DNA of 64,000 nucleotides from Cesiribacter sp964504565 (GCA_964504565.1 CAZDEY010000018.1:1-64000), one strand, 5' to 3'. Shown: positions 35,001 to 44,177, numbered from the stretch's first letter. Notes: a model not told the origin generated them from the sequence alone. A program made the numbers and translations.

Positions 35001-38000
35001 TAAATGGTATACCTACAAGTTATGCTTATAACGGAACCAATGCTCAGGCAAATCCTAACGGATTAGGAGCCTTATTCGCGGATGTAAAAGTAGTACCAGG
35101 CAGTAGTAATCCCAATTCCAGACCGCAGGGGTACGTACAACATTACTTTTATAATAGCCGCTCAGTTTCTGAAACTGGAATAAACTTGCCAGAAGGTGCT
35201 TATGATCATAAACGCTTCGCAGGTATGCCACATACGGTTATTACATATAATAATAATAAGGAAATAGGCCGTCAAGAAACTGTTTATAATTTAGTAGCAG
35301 GCTATAAGCAACGAATCAGAAATGAGAATGATGAAGTAATTGCTCAGGCTTACACAGTTCTGCCGGTTAAGCAACGTAGCACTAGTGAAGAAGGATTGGT
35401 TAGTGAAGTTAACACTATTTATCACGATCAGACTTTCCAACCCATAAGTGTTTCTACCAGCTATTATAATAGCCAGGGAATAGAAGAAACCTCAGTAAAG
35501 GAAATAACCTATGGTTGGCAAAAGTATACCTTACTGGAAGATCAAAATATTTTTGCCCCGGTGGTGTTGGAACGCTCTAGGGTAGGCAGTACCTACACCA
35601 GTTCAGTTGCTAAAAAGCTTAAAGTATGGAGCGGCTTAAATAAATGGGGTACCTGGAAGGACTACATATGGAAAGGAACCGGTTCCTCGGAGTTTACCGC
35701 CTGGGCTTCCACTACTAACCCCAGCAACGACTGGTTGTTGACCAATGAGGTAGAAAGCAGGGATCAACAAGGTAACCCCCTGGAAGTAAAAGATGTAGAA
35801 GGAAAAAGTATAGCCTATACCTACCGCCAGGGCAGTTATGAATTAGCTACAATGGAGGTGTATGATGCCGGAAAGGATGAAGTGTTGTATACTGATTTCA
35901 ATAGAAGTGGTTCAACCCAATGGCGTGAGCGAGGGGTGTCTTATGGCCATGGCCAGCCCTTCTGTAGATTTACGCCCAGTGGCAGCACGCCTTACCCGGG
36001 AGCGGTTACAGAAATGCGATTTGTAGCAGATAATTGGGATTTTGTATTTGATTTTGAATTTAAGTTTGACTCTAAAAACAATAACGATTTTGTAGGCGTG
36101 CAACTAAATGCTCAGCACGAAGATCAAACTCAAGCGGAAGCGGGGAGTGGAAACCTATATGTTTATGCCAATGGTACTATGTCGTACGAATACCGTAGCA
36201 CTACGGGAAGCAGTTCCGGGCAAATATCTATTCCTGTCAATTTTGACCCATTGAAATGGAATAGTGCTAAGTTTTATATGCATCAGGGCAGACTCAACCT
36301 AGCAGTAAACGGTGAATCAGTAATTTATGAATTGCCTCAGGGCCGGGGTAATTTCTTCGGAATATTTGGTAATAGCCATAATGGAGCAATCGATAATGTA
36401 CGGCTTTACCCAAGCGATGCAGTTGCCAGTTCTCAATCATTTAACTACCCATACGGCTATATAGAATCGCAAGCTGGGGATGATGGAAGAAGTATACGGC
36501 ACCTTTATAATAGTAAGCATCAACGGGTAGCTTCTATTGATCACCATGGTGTGCCAATTGCTACTATGGCCGGATATTCTTCAGTAAAAGAAAATGGCAC
36601 TTATCAAAGTAGTGACCCTAACCTAACACTGGCTACGGCTATACGGGGAGATGCTGGTTTTTACGAAGATTTCAGTTCTGGAGATAACAGATGGCAGGTA
36701 CTATATGATAACCCTTACGTACAAAAAGAGATTACTGAAAATGGACAATTATTCTTATACTGCCCTTCATCTAGCGGAGCATCATCTAGTCCTGAAAAAC
36801 TCAGTGTAGATCTTCGGAGAATCTCCGGAGCTAAACAAGTAGGAATAGAGTTTGATATAAAACCTTTCTCATTTAATAGTTGGAGCGGGCTGGGCTTTGC
36901 TATTGGAATAGGAAGTGACGAGTGGAATGCGGAAAAAGGCACCTACGGAAATGCTGCGTGGTTACAGTTAAAAGATGGTGCTTTTGAGGCGGGTGGAAGC
37001 TCAGGTAGTTTAACAACCTTAAAAAACGTTGCCAATCAGCAGACCTATAGAATTAAAATAAACCTTGATCAGGAAGCCGGGACAGCTAGTTATTATATTG
37101 ATGGAAAGTATTATACGACTGTTAACTATTTACACTCAGGCGTACAAGGAATTTGTAATGTTATACTATACCATTATGGCAATGCTACGCTGTATCATAT
37201 AGACAACTTAGTTGCTTATGAAGACTTTACCCAAAGCCAACAGATAATAGATAATGCTGGCCGGGTACTGCAAACTCAGAGCGAAGTTGATAATAACTTC
37301 CATAAAGGTGTCCGGGTAAGTGAAACTTTATACGATGCTTTAGGCCGACCAGCAGTGCAAACTAAAGCTGTACTACTTACCGATGCTACATTAGGCTATA
37401 AGCCGGATTTTGTAAGTAGCTATAATTGGGCTAACGATATTATGACCGGTGATGTGGTGGATCTGCACCCTAATGATGGCGGCTACCCCTACACGCGTAC
37501 TGTCTATGAGCAATCACCCCGCAGCCGGGCACTTTATACTACCCAGCCGGGCACTACCTTTAACCTAGCCTCCGGTAAATACGGAACGGTTGACTACAGC
37601 GTAAACGAAGCGTTGGAGATGGGGGAGGGTTTTTCTGCCGGTGAATATTTGAAAACTACAGTTACCAACCCGGACGGAGCACAACAAATTACATTTACTA
37701 GTAAGGCCGGGCAGGTTATAATGGAGAAGGTAGGACCGGTCAAAGGTAACAGCATAGTTTACAATGAAGTTAATCACCAAGTCAATATGGGAGAATCTTG
37801 GAGGTTCTCCGTAGCAACAGCTCAAACTGTTGATATTGGCTTTATGACTCTGGAGGGTTCTATTACGTTATTAGAGATAGGGACATCACCTGGAGGTAGT
37901 GAAATCTATAGCACTAGTCAACCAACTTTATATCAGTTTGAAGCGGAGCCAGGAGTTTCCTACTATATTAGTGTTACCGGCAACTCTTTTTATAATGCAA

Positions 38001-41000
38001 CTGCATTTATTACGTACTACGAAGAAGAAGTTCAGGAAAATGTGGATATTTACCTAACCACCCGCTACGAATACGATAGATACGGTAATGTAACAGCAAC
38101 CTATCCGCCGAACTATTTTAACCCGCCGAGTACCGATGTAGATCCAGAGAGTTACGTTACCCGAAATACCTACGACTTCTTTGGCCGGGTTAAAACCCAT
38201 ACCACGCCCGATGCCGGTACCACCCGCTATATTTATGAGAGCAAAACCGGCCGGGTGCGCTTTATGCAGGATGCCCGGGGTGCCGCTTCTAATTCCGTAC
38301 TCTATACTAAGTACGATGATTTAGGCCGGGTAACCGAAACCGGCTACATTAGCCAGGCTTGGAATGAAAGTACCCTCCAGAACTACGCTGATAATAATGA
38401 TGATTGGCCGGCCACCCCGGCTACTTGGCGCAAAAAGTACTATTACCGCGGCTGGGGTGATTTTCTTTCGGAACGTGATGCCTTAGATAGCATAGAGGTT
38501 AACAATAATTATGACACAGAACCTGAGGTAGTAGAAAAACTAGTCTACAATATTGATGGTAATGTAATTGAAAAGCGTACCAACATACTTAATTATGAAG
38601 ATACTGAGGTTGCTATTAAGTACGAATATAACTACGATGGCTCGGTTGCTTCGGTAAATTATAACGATGCTACCGAAATTGAACCGGTTACCTATACCTA
38701 TAATAAGGATGGTAGCTTGCAGGCAATTGGTACTGAGACCTCGCCTCATAAATACGCATCCTATCGTTATAATAGAAATGGCGGCCTATATCAGGAATCA
38801 ATTAATGATGACCAGTATACGGTTACCTACTCATACGAATCCAACGGTTGGTTAAAACGGATTCAAAGCAGTAAATTCAGAGAAGACCTGCTATATACTT
38901 CCGGGGGTTACCAAAATGCCAGCTACTACAGTGGCTTGATAGCTCAAACTAACTTTATTTTCAATACCGGATTTACAGATGCCAACGGCACTAATCTCCA
39001 AACTAACTATAAAGTACTGTTTAAGTACGATAACGCCAGCCGCTTACTAACGGCTTATAATACTAATAGTAGCAACTTTAGGCTAGGTACCGCTACGCCA
39101 CTAAAGTACGATGCCAACGGCAATATACTTACCCTACAGCGAGGAAGCACTACCTATAACTACGAATATCTGGCCAGCACTAACCGCCTGGATAAGGTTA
39201 GCGGAAGCACCAGCCAGTACGTATACGATGCCAACGGCAATACCGTAGAAGACCTCCGCCGCGATATTGAGCTGTACTACGACCCTTACTTTAACAAAGT
39301 AATGAGTCTGCGGAATAACGTTGACGGTAGTGAGTTTATGTATGAGTACGGTGCCGATGGTGAACGGGCGCTAAAGCATAATGAGGAAAGCAGCGGAACC
39401 CTATGGCAAGCCTACTACCGCGGTCTGAGCGATTATCCGTTAATTGAGCGTACGCTTAAAGACGGGGTAGAATCTACCACTTACTACGTATACGGCGGTA
39501 ACGGACTTATTGCCACCCTGAGCAGCCAGCAGCAAAGCCTGCAGGCTACCGGTACCACCCTGGAAGATGGTAATATGCCGCAGAGCCTGGAGGGTGAGCA
39601 AGATGGAGTAAATACTAAGCGGGGTACTATAATAGCCTCCGAGCTGTTTAACCACACCATGGCCCCGGGCGCTAAAAACAGCCTGCGCTTAAGTGGCTTG
39701 CCGGGCGAGCAACTAGGGTTGGAAACTGCCCTGCCGGTAGCCGCCGGCGATATTATTAACCTGGAGGTATACGCTAAGTACCCCGAGCTAATTGAAGACC
39801 CGCAGCTAAGGCAGCAGGTGCTAAGCAGCGGCGCACTAAGCCTGCCCCAGGAAGCCATTACCAATTTGGGCGAGTTAGGACGTTTGGGTAACCAACCCCT
39901 TGCCCAACCCGGCGCACTTATACCAATTTGGCTGCAGAACGAGAAGCAGCAAATGCCTAAAGCCAACCTAAATTATGTATTGGTAGATGGGGAAGGTAAC
40001 CAACTGGATGCCGGTTTTGTAGCGGTAAACCAGCAGGCGGCCGAAGATGGCAGCGGTAAGCCGCACCAGCGCCTGGCTATTGAAAACCTAAAGATGAAGG
40101 AGAATGGCTACCTCTACGTATACGTAAGCAACCAGAGTGTAGATGGCCAGCCGCACGATGTATTCTTTGATGACCTCTACATTACCCAGAACAGCACCGT
40201 ACAAACCCGCTTTGTATTAAAGGACCACCTGGGTTCTACCCGCGTAGTGCTAAACGAAAGCAACGCTGCCGTTGCCGCTTACGATTACCTACCGTTTGGT
40301 GGCCGCATGCGCGAGTTTAATACCGAAGAAGGCCTGGCCTACCAATACACCGGACAGGAATTTGATAGCGAAAGCGGCTACGAGAACTACCGGGCCAGGT
40401 TATATGATAGCGAGATAGGAAGAATGCTACAGGTAGACCCTGCCGAGCAATTTCACTCGCCATTTACCTATGCAGGTAATAATCCTGTTATGATGATTGA
40501 CCCGGATGGAGAGTTGGCTTGGTTTGTTCCAATTATTATCGGCGCAGTAATAGGCGGCACTACGGGAGGTATAGCTGCTAAAAGTATGGGATATTCTACA
40601 TTTGGTGGAATTTGGCGAGGAGCACTAATTGGTGGAGCAGCAGGATTTGCAGGTGTAGGAGCTACAGCAGCAGTTGCTGGTACATCAATTACAGCTGCAG
40701 GTAGTGCAGGGTTAGGCGCAGTGTTAGCAGGTGGAGCTGCAGGTGGCTTAGTAAATGGAGTTGGCATGGCTGGTTTGAGCTCAGGATGGAATGGAACTGC
40801 TATGCTAAATGGGGCTTGGCAAGGTGCGCTGGGTGGTGCTATTGGTGCAGGAATTGGTGCTGGTGTTGGGCAGATTATGCCTATGGCAGGAGGTTTTTTT
40901 GACGGTTTTGCTAGAGGTGCTTTGGGTGGTGGCGTTTCAGGTGGTTTAAATGCCGCTATTACTGGTCAGGATATTGGGCGTGGTATGTGGCAGGGAGGTG

Positions 41001-41527
41001 CTATGGGGGGTGTTATAGGAGGTGCATTTGCTGGGATAGAAGCAAGGAAAGCGGGGGCAACATTCTTCACAGGTAAAGCCACAGGGGATATTAGAAATGG
41101 AGTAGGTGCTCATAATATACCAAAAAACATAGACCCTAAAGTTAAGGGTAAATACGCGGGGAGATATGAAGGAGTGCCTGTATTTGAATCAACAAGCATG
41201 GGGGATGGAGGAATAACATTGCCTCCGACAGGAATATTTGTTGGTGATGGAGCATTTTCTAAAAATCAAAGCCCATTATTGTTGCAACACGAGTTTGGAC
41301 ATTGGCTACAATATAAAAAGTATGGTGCGAATATATTTTATAGAACTATTGGATTACAGAGTTTATATAGTGCTACAGTTAATGATATAGAGGGACATAG
41401 AGCATTTTGGACAGAAACCTGGGCTAACTATTTATCATCAGAATATTTTGGTACTAGATACCAATATAATGCTAAATATCCCGTTGAAAATATACATTGG
41501 TTTAGAAAATGGATAAATGAATTATAG
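32003..41527 (+). CDS. giant RHS/YD-repeat polymorphic toxin with HEFGH metallopeptidase tip
   Basis: 3174 residues. Signal peptide 1-27. Residues about 106-150 carry the SpvB/RHS-type opening (SVNLASGEIIFGIPLASIPG). A beta-rich shell follows with two inserted jelly-roll (LamG-like) domains (about 1290-1480 and 1550-1745). YD repeats run from about 2010, and the RHS core closes with DHLGSTRVVL, YQYTGQEFDSESGYENYRARLYD and GRMLQVDP near 2720-2815. Then comes a Gly/Ala-rich hydrophobic stretch (about 2833-3015) and a variable tip (about 3016-3174) with LLQHEFGHWLQ, an HExxH zinc site (H3096, H3100), and a later Glu in FWTETWANYLSSEYFG. The tip is AT-richer than the core. A small lipoprotein gene overlaps the stop. 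Confidence 0.93.
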   Translation: MTYTLNRTLRRSLSGLLLLALPILGYGQQEIKKEEQQEVSKPVEGVGDQNSEKNQTITDLPQNEANNVSQVSNTTTEIGYSGETNAPNAQSIPSTFALGEDLTGVLSNSVNLASGEIIFGIPLASIPGRNGLGAGLSLSYNSAGVSYQADIWNQEAPTSAVGLGWSFDYPKIVVDNKMSAARADDEFYIVENGQSIRLYNVAGAMGDVERTYKTERFTNWLIKYYEYQERWEITKEDGTLYIYGDRNNTTANAVQWVVHWGNWIGNSSKAEGQSRQGLVWNLAKVTNLWGDELNYRYRNVERYLNSSKQGQRHTEASYLDEVEDALGNRIKLVYGDKELPEYQEPHTEQAEYKNNLAGDAYQERVEKDFLDYLEVFVGNIKTYRVDLSYDFLGSDNLTKRQLSGLQQISYFDGVTESSPTMSFSYLQSGNRKGSLSQIVTLSGSVIDYNYATSALEIFDSEKQIEVSPASANYKEPGYWVGNDFVAVLWRDTNNGSWYKGSKASEVQIYNWDGKWTKTSYGNVLGNIHYHDVDEDKNSGTPEHDRVHCVKPVVGKDYFGVLRWNRVSSGYHYYTMHIWFRNSVTREWQYEAKSLRYQQDYGEISLYAGNNYIAVSEEQYGLDILDFNGISWTKERIERSVSTYWGFGTNNYLMYNRYRDRNNGDVFFDYKDEQGRWHHNQLPDNMRLYHTSWVTPNNWSGTNTHAGVHRWYQYDDGVSWSLNDYIYTWDENYNFDSNSRYYIDNSESESHPIEFYGESLVLQPHARHEQENIYSQLLRYDGVTWNRNFNNLRVNFDQHIGANYLGDHHQYLAFGEDRFYHWSKPYNGTIRFEEFDANALRWNSQVSFNTGNYSFVSSIGDYDIIQNDLYKRNSDGSYVDKGYINAGQRHLTGAGIYKYFITSKGSYASTSNVRLIKNDSFIYRSTPGFYTKGNSTGSGHRSYHDAQTSAHRRGNAMGGNILISFDEEYWEYANKMYFNYIGADTQISGKANIYPLSSVTINGIPTSYAYNGTNAQANPNGLGALFADVKVVPGSSNPNSRPQGYVQHYFYNSRSVSETGINLPEGAYDHKRFAGMPHTVITYNNNKEIGRQETVYNLVAGYKQRIRNENDEVIAQAYTVLPVKQRSTSEEGLVSEVNTIYHDQTFQPISVSTSYYNSQGIEETSVKEITYGWQKYTLLEDQNIFAPVVLERSRVGSTYTSSVAKKLKVWSGLNKWGTWKDYIWKGTGSSEFTAWASTTNPSNDWLLTNEVESRDQQGNPLEVKDVEGKSIAYTYRQGSYELATMEVYDAGKDEVLYTDFNRSGSTQWRERGVSYGHGQPFCRFTPSGSTPYPGAVTEMRFVADNWDFVFDFEFKFDSKNNNDFVGVQLNAQHEDQTQAEAGSGNLYVYANGTMSYEYRSTTGSSSGQISIPVNFDPLKWNSAKFYMHQGRLNLAVNGESVIYELPQGRGNFFGIFGNSHNGAIDNVRLYPSDAVASSQSFNYPYGYIESQAGDDGRSIRHLYNSKHQRVASIDHHGVPIATMAGYSSVKENGTYQSSDPNLTLATAIRGDAGFYEDFSSGDNRWQVLYDNPYVQKEITENGQLFLYCPSSSGASSSPEKLSVDLRRISGAKQVGIEFDIKPFSFNSWSGLGFAIGIGSDEWNAEKGTYGNAAWLQLKDGAFEAGGSSGSLTTLKNVANQQTYRIKINLDQEAGTASYYIDGKYYTTVNYLHSGVQGICNVILYHYGNATLYHIDNLVAYEDFTQSQQIIDNAGRVLQTQSEVDNNFHKGVRVSETLYDALGRPAVQTKAVLLTDATLGYKPDFVSSYNWANDIMTGDVVDLHPNDGGYPYTRTVYEQSPRSRALYTTQPGTTFNLASGKYGTVDYSVNEALEMGEGFSAGEYLKTTVTNPDGAQQITFTSKAGQVIMEKVGPVKGNSIVYNEVNHQVNMGESWRFSVATAQTVDIGFMTLEGSITLLEIGTSPGGSEIYSTSQPTLYQFEAEPGVSYYISVTGNSFYNATAFITYYEEEVQENVDIYLTTRYEYDRYGNVTATYPPNYFNPPSTDVDPESYVTRNTYDFFGRVKTHTTPDAGTTRYIYESKTGRVRFMQDARGAASNSVLYTKYDDLGRVTETGYISQAWNESTLQNYADNNDDWPATPATWRKKYYYRGWGDFLSERDALDSIEVNNNYDTEPEVVEKLVYNIDGNVIEKRTNILNYEDTEVAIKYEYNYDGSVASVNYNDATEIEPVTYTYNKDGSLQAIGTETSPHKYASYRYNRNGGLYQESINDDQYTVTYSYESNGWLKRIQSSKFREDLLYTSGGYQNASYYSGLIAQTNFIFNTGFTDANGTNLQTNYKVLFKYDNASRLLTAYNTNSSNFRLGTATPLKYDANGNILTLQRGSTTYNYEYLASTNRLDKVSGSTSQYVYDANGNTVEDLRRDIELYYDPYFNKVMSLRNNVDGSEFMYEYGADGERALKHNEESSGTLWQAYYRGLSDYPLIERTLKDGVESTTYYVYGGNGLIATLSSQQQSLQATGTTLEDGNMPQSLEGEQDGVNTKRGTIIASELFNHTMAPGAKNSLRLSGLPGEQLGLETALPVAAGDIINLEVYAKYPELIEDPQLRQQVLSSGALSLPQEAITNLGELGRLGNQPLAQPGALIPIWLQNEKQQMPKANLNYVLVDGEGNQLDAGFVAVNQQAAEDGSGKPHQRLAIENLKMKENGYLYVYVSNQSVDGQPHDVFFDDLYITQNSTVQTRFVLKDHLGSTRVVLNESNAAVAAYDYLPFGGRMREFNTEEGLAYQYTGQEFDSESGYENYRARLYDSEIGRMLQVDPAEQFHSPFTYAGNNPVMMIDPDGELAWFVPIIIGAVIGGTTGGIAAKSMGYSTFGGIWRGALIGGAAGFAGVGATAAVAGTSITAAGSAGLGAVLAGGAAGGLVNGVGMAGLSSGWNGTAMLNGAWQGALGGAIGAGIGAGVGQIMPMAGGFFDGFARGALGGGVSGGLNAAITGQDIGRGMWQGGAMGGVIGGAFAGIEARKAGATFFTGKATGDIRNGVGAHNIPKNIDPKVKGKYAGRYEGVPVFESTSMGDGGITLPPTGIFVGDGAFSKNQSPLLLQHEFGHWLQYKKYGANIFYRTIGLQSLYSATVNDIEGHRAFWTETWANYLSSEYFGTRYQYNAKYPVENIHWFRKWINEL

Positions 41528-41975
41528 ACTTCTATTAGTAAGTTGTACTCTATCAGCAATGTCTGGTGGATGCGTATATGAACCTCCAACAGGCATTTTA
41601 GCAGTCATTAATGAAAGGAGTGAGTCATATTATATTTACGAAACTTGTGATTCGTTAAGATTTGATATGCCGATAAGATATTACAATGAACCACTTCCCA
41701 CGATGACTGATGCTAATGGTAATCCTATTTCAGTAAGTAAGTATCCATTTTATAGGGCAGATAAAGGTGATACTGTGTTCCTACACGGTTATGGTAGACC
41801 TGATAATAAGAAGTCTTTTTGTGGTGATGGTAAAGTAATACTATATTTTATTAGTGATGACGATATGAAAGAAAAAAATTGGAAAGAAATAGTTGATTAT
41901 CAAATTTACGATTATAAGATTACTTTGACAGAAAATGAGCTTGACGAAACACATTGGATTTATAATCTACGTTGA
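41517..41975 (+). CDS. small lipoprotein, candidate immunity protein for the RHS tip
   Basis: 152 residues. Lipoprotein signal (LLLVSCTLSAMSGGCVYEPP; the Cys at about 19 fits a lipobox). The mature part is beta-rich with NERSESYYIYETCDSLRF and a C-terminal KITLTENELDETHWIY. I do not recognise a family. Its ATG lies inside the last codons of the RHS gene (11-bp overlap), so the two are translationally coupled. Position, size and low GC are what one expects of an immunity gene paired with a swappable toxin tip. A lipoprotein would fit a toxin acting in the periplasm or at the envelope. This role is inference. Confidence 0.65.
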   Translation: MNYRLLLVSCTLSAMSGGCVYEPPTGILAVINERSESYYIYETCDSLRFDMPIRYYNEPLPTMTDANGNPISVSKYPFYRADKGDTVFLHGYGRPDNKKSFCGDGKVILYFISDDDMKEKNWKEIVDYQIYDYKITLTENELDETHWIYNLR

Positions 41976-42075
41976 TTTTGCTTGTTGTAAATAATATCGA
42001 ATTAACCTCCTCAACTTGCGCGCGTTACGATAGCTAAACGCGTGCTCTAGGTTCAACAGAAGCCTATGTATAAAT

Positions 42076-42105
42076 AAAAAGCCACCCCAAAACTGAGGTG
42101 GCTTT
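42076..42105 (-). terminator. terminator shared by the lipoprotein gene and sod
   Basis: Stem AAAAGCCACC / GGTGGCTTT with a 10-nt loop between convergent genes, flanked by A5 and T-rich sides. Confidence 0.8.
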
Positions 42106-42133
42106 CTTCCTGCTGCAATACTTTCAGCTATAA

Positions 42134-42742
42134 CTATTTTTTAGCGGCGGCGTAGCGGCTGTTCACTTCGTCCCAGTTTACTACATTCCACCAGTTGCCT
42201 ACGTAATCGGGGCGTTTGTTCTGGTACTTTAGGTAGTAGGCGTGTTCCCACACATCTAGGCCTAAAATTGGGGTACCTTTAACTTCGGCTACGTCCATTA
42301 GGGGGTTATCCTGGTTGGGGGTTGAAGTTACGGCTAGTTTGCCGCTGCCGTCTACAATTAACCACGCCCAACCGGAGCCAAAGCGGGTAGCGGCGGCGTT
42401 GCTAAATTCTTCCTTAAACTTATCGAACGAACCGAACTTCTGATTGATAGCCTCTGCTAGGGCACCGCTGGGCTGCCCGCCCTTGTTAGGGCCCATTACT
42501 TTCCAGAACAGGTCGTGGTTGTAGTAGCCGCCGCCGTTGTTACGTACGGCATTATTGCCGCCTACGTTCTTCAGGATTTCCTCAATAGATTTGCCCTCCA
42601 TATCGGTACCCTTAATGGCGTCGTTTAGTTTATCGGTATAGCCTTTATGGTGTTTGCCGTGGTGAATCTCCATAGTTTGCTGGTCAATACTTGGTTCCAG
42701 CGCGTTAGAAGCGTACGGCAGCTTAGGTAATTCAAATGCCAT
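42134..42742 (-). CDS. sodA: superoxide dismutase, Fe/Mn family
   Basis: 202 residues, cytoplasmic (no signal peptide). Dismutates superoxide to O2 and H2O2. The metal ligands are in place: H27 (MEIHHGKHHKGY), H76 (YYNHDLFW), D163 and H167 (LGLDVWEHAYYLKY). The substrate funnel residues HH-x-x-Y and FGSGWAWLI are standard. The sequence does not settle whether Fe or Mn is used; sodA is given for the family. Monocistronic, with a terminator downstream and a likely promoter about 50 bp upstream. Confidence 0.96.
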   Translation of the reverse strand: MAFELPKLPYASNALEPSIDQQTMEIHHGKHHKGYTDKLNDAIKGTDMEGKSIEEILKNVGGNNAVRNNGGGYYNHDLFWKVMGPNKGGQPSGALAEAINQKFGSFDKFKEEFSNAAATRFGSGWAWLIVDGSGKLAVTSTPNQDNPLMDVAEVKGTPILGLDVWEHAYYLKYQNKRPDYVGNWWNVVNWDEVNSRYAAAKK

Positions 42743-42787
42743 GATGTTAAAAAATATTAATGGTTAAACAAGTAAATTGAATTGCCA

Positions 42788-42818
42788 CCAAGGTACAAAA
42801 CGAAAGCGTAGCCTTCAA
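42788..42818 (-). promoter_or_regulatory. likely sod promoter
   Basis: On the minus strand TTG (42818-42816), 20 nt, then TACCTTGG (42795-42788), one mismatch from TAnnTTTG. It lies about 45 bp upstream of the sod ATG. Confidence 0.5.
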
Positions 42819-42879
42819 CCCCGGCAGTTACAATACTTAATAAACCGGGGTAGGGGCCTAAAGTTTATAGAGAATGGCT

Positions 42880-43140
42880 ATGGGGTGGTAGATGATAGAT
42901 ATGAGACGTGAGACTTGAGATTTAGACAATGGACTATGGACTTAAGACATAGGATGTAAGACATAGGATTTGAAGTTCTAAATCTATATACCATATACTA
43001 AATACCTAATACTTAAAACAAGCAACTAGGCACCAAGCAATTACCTTATATAATACCTAACTACACACCGCGCGGCGGCCGCCCCCGGCCCCTCTCAAGA
43101 GGGGAAAGTTAAATACTAACAACTAGGCACCAAGCACGAG
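42880..43140. repeat. degenerate short-period repeats around a GC-rich palindrome
   Basis: This intergenic block (413 bp in all from sod to tadA) has GAGACGTGAGACTTGAG-type units and ATGGACTTAAGACATAGGA-type units. A perfect 16-bp direct repeat AACTAGGCACCAAGCA occurs at 43024-43039 and 43121-43136. Between these two copies lies a GC-rich element ending in the palindrome CCCCTCT-CA-AGAGGGG (43089-43104). No gene is apparent. Confidence 0.6.
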
Positions 43141-43155
43141 CCACCAGGCACCAAA

Positions 43156-43602
43156 CTATTTCCTCAATTTCTGAAAAAACTCCCGTAACATCAGGGCGCT
43201 TTCTTCGGCTAAAATACCCGTAGTTACGCTGGTTTTAGGGTGAAGCATAGGTACACCCAATTTATGGAAGCCCCGACGCTCATCGGCCGCACCCCACACT
43301 ACCCGGCCTAGTTGCGCCCAGCTAAGGGCTCCGGCGCACATGGGGCAGGGCTCTAGGGTTACAAACAACTCACACTCCTGCAGGTATTTTCCGCCCAGGT
43401 AATTAGCGGCCGAGGTTATGGCCAGCATTTCGGCGTGGGCGGTTACATCCTGCAGCTTTTCGGTTTGGTTGTAGGCCCTGGCAATAATTCTACCCTGGCA
43501 CACTACTACCGCCCCAACGGGAATTTCTCCTTCTTCCAGTGCGTAGCCGGCCTGCTTCATGGCCTCACGCATATAATATTCATCGGGGTGAGGCTCCAGC
43601 AT
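43156..43602 (-). CDS. tadA: tRNA-specific adenosine deaminase / nucleoside deaminase
   Basis: 148 residues. Zinc deaminase motifs HAE (H56, E58) and PCxxC (C86, C89) in FVTLEPCPMCAGALSWAQL; N-terminal ALEEGEIPVGAVVV. This is the TadA type that converts A34 to inosine in tRNA-Arg; a guanine-deaminase-like role cannot be fully excluded. The ATG overlaps the stop of the upstream gene in a TAATG junction, so translation is coupled. Confidence 0.9.
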   Translation of the reverse strand: MLEPHPDEYYMREAMKQAGYALEEGEIPVGAVVVCQGRIIARAYNQTEKLQDVTAHAEMLAITSAANYLGGKYLQECELFVTLEPCPMCAGALSWAQLGRVVWGAADERRGFHKLGVPMLHPKTSVTTGILAEESALMLREFFQKLRK

Positions 43603-44177
43603 TACAGGTCTTTTTTAAGTTTAATGGAGTGCATAATACGATCGGCCACCGGCTGATAAAGTTGCTGCTGGCCGGCGGGGGCACTAAAGGTAAATACGGC
43701 TACCTTTCCGCCCTTCAGTACGTAGGCTATATAGTTATAGGTTTGCATAGGGGCTAGCTGCCGCACTACATTTTCGCCCTCTTCCTGCGCTACCGTTCCG
43801 CGGTACTCAAATATGGCGATCGGCTGCTTGTTAATTTCTACAATTTCCTCGCGCAGCCAATCAATTTCGGAGTATAAGGTGCTTAGCGAAGCTTTATAAA
43901 AGTCCTTCATGAGGGGTAAATCCTTATCGGCCCAGGGGGTTACCGAAAGGTTTACGCTGAAGTCGGCCTTGCGGTCGGGGGTGGTGTACAGGGCCAGTGG
44001 CGTTCGGTAGCTTATATATTTTTCGGCCCTATCCTGCTCGCTAACGGGCGTAAACTGGGGTGGCAGTTCAACCTGAATGGCTTCGGTAATTTCGGTTTTG
44101 TTCCATTTTTCCTGAGCCTGAATAGCCAGGCTAAAGATCAGCAAAGTCAGGAGCAAAAACAGCAGTCTGATTTTCAT
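43602..44177 (-). CDS. exported hypothetical protein coupled to tadA
   Basis: 191 residues with a signal peptide (MKIRLLFLLLTLLIFSLAIQAQ). The mature part is a single alpha/beta domain (IQVELPPQFTPVS, ALYTTPDRKADFSVNLSVTPW, YIAYVLKGGKVAVFTFSAP, VADRIMHSIKLK), which resembles the small DcrB/PsbP-like fold. The assignment is by pattern only. A TAATG junction links it to tadA, though no functional link is obvious. Confidence 0.75.
   Translation of the reverse strand: MKIRLLFLLLTLLIFSLAIQAQEKWNKTEITEAIQVELPPQFTPVSEQDRAEKYISYRTPLALYTTPDRKADFSVNLSVTPWADKDLPLMKDFYKASLSTLYSEIDWLREEIVEINKQPIAIFEYRGTVAQEEGENVVRQLAPMQTYNYIAYVLKGGKVAVFTFSAPAGQQQLYQPVADRIMHSIKLKKDL

Noticed and set aside
42889..43020. 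CRISPR-like array
   Set aside because: The units are degenerate, of uneven length and lack regular spacers; no cas genes in the window.
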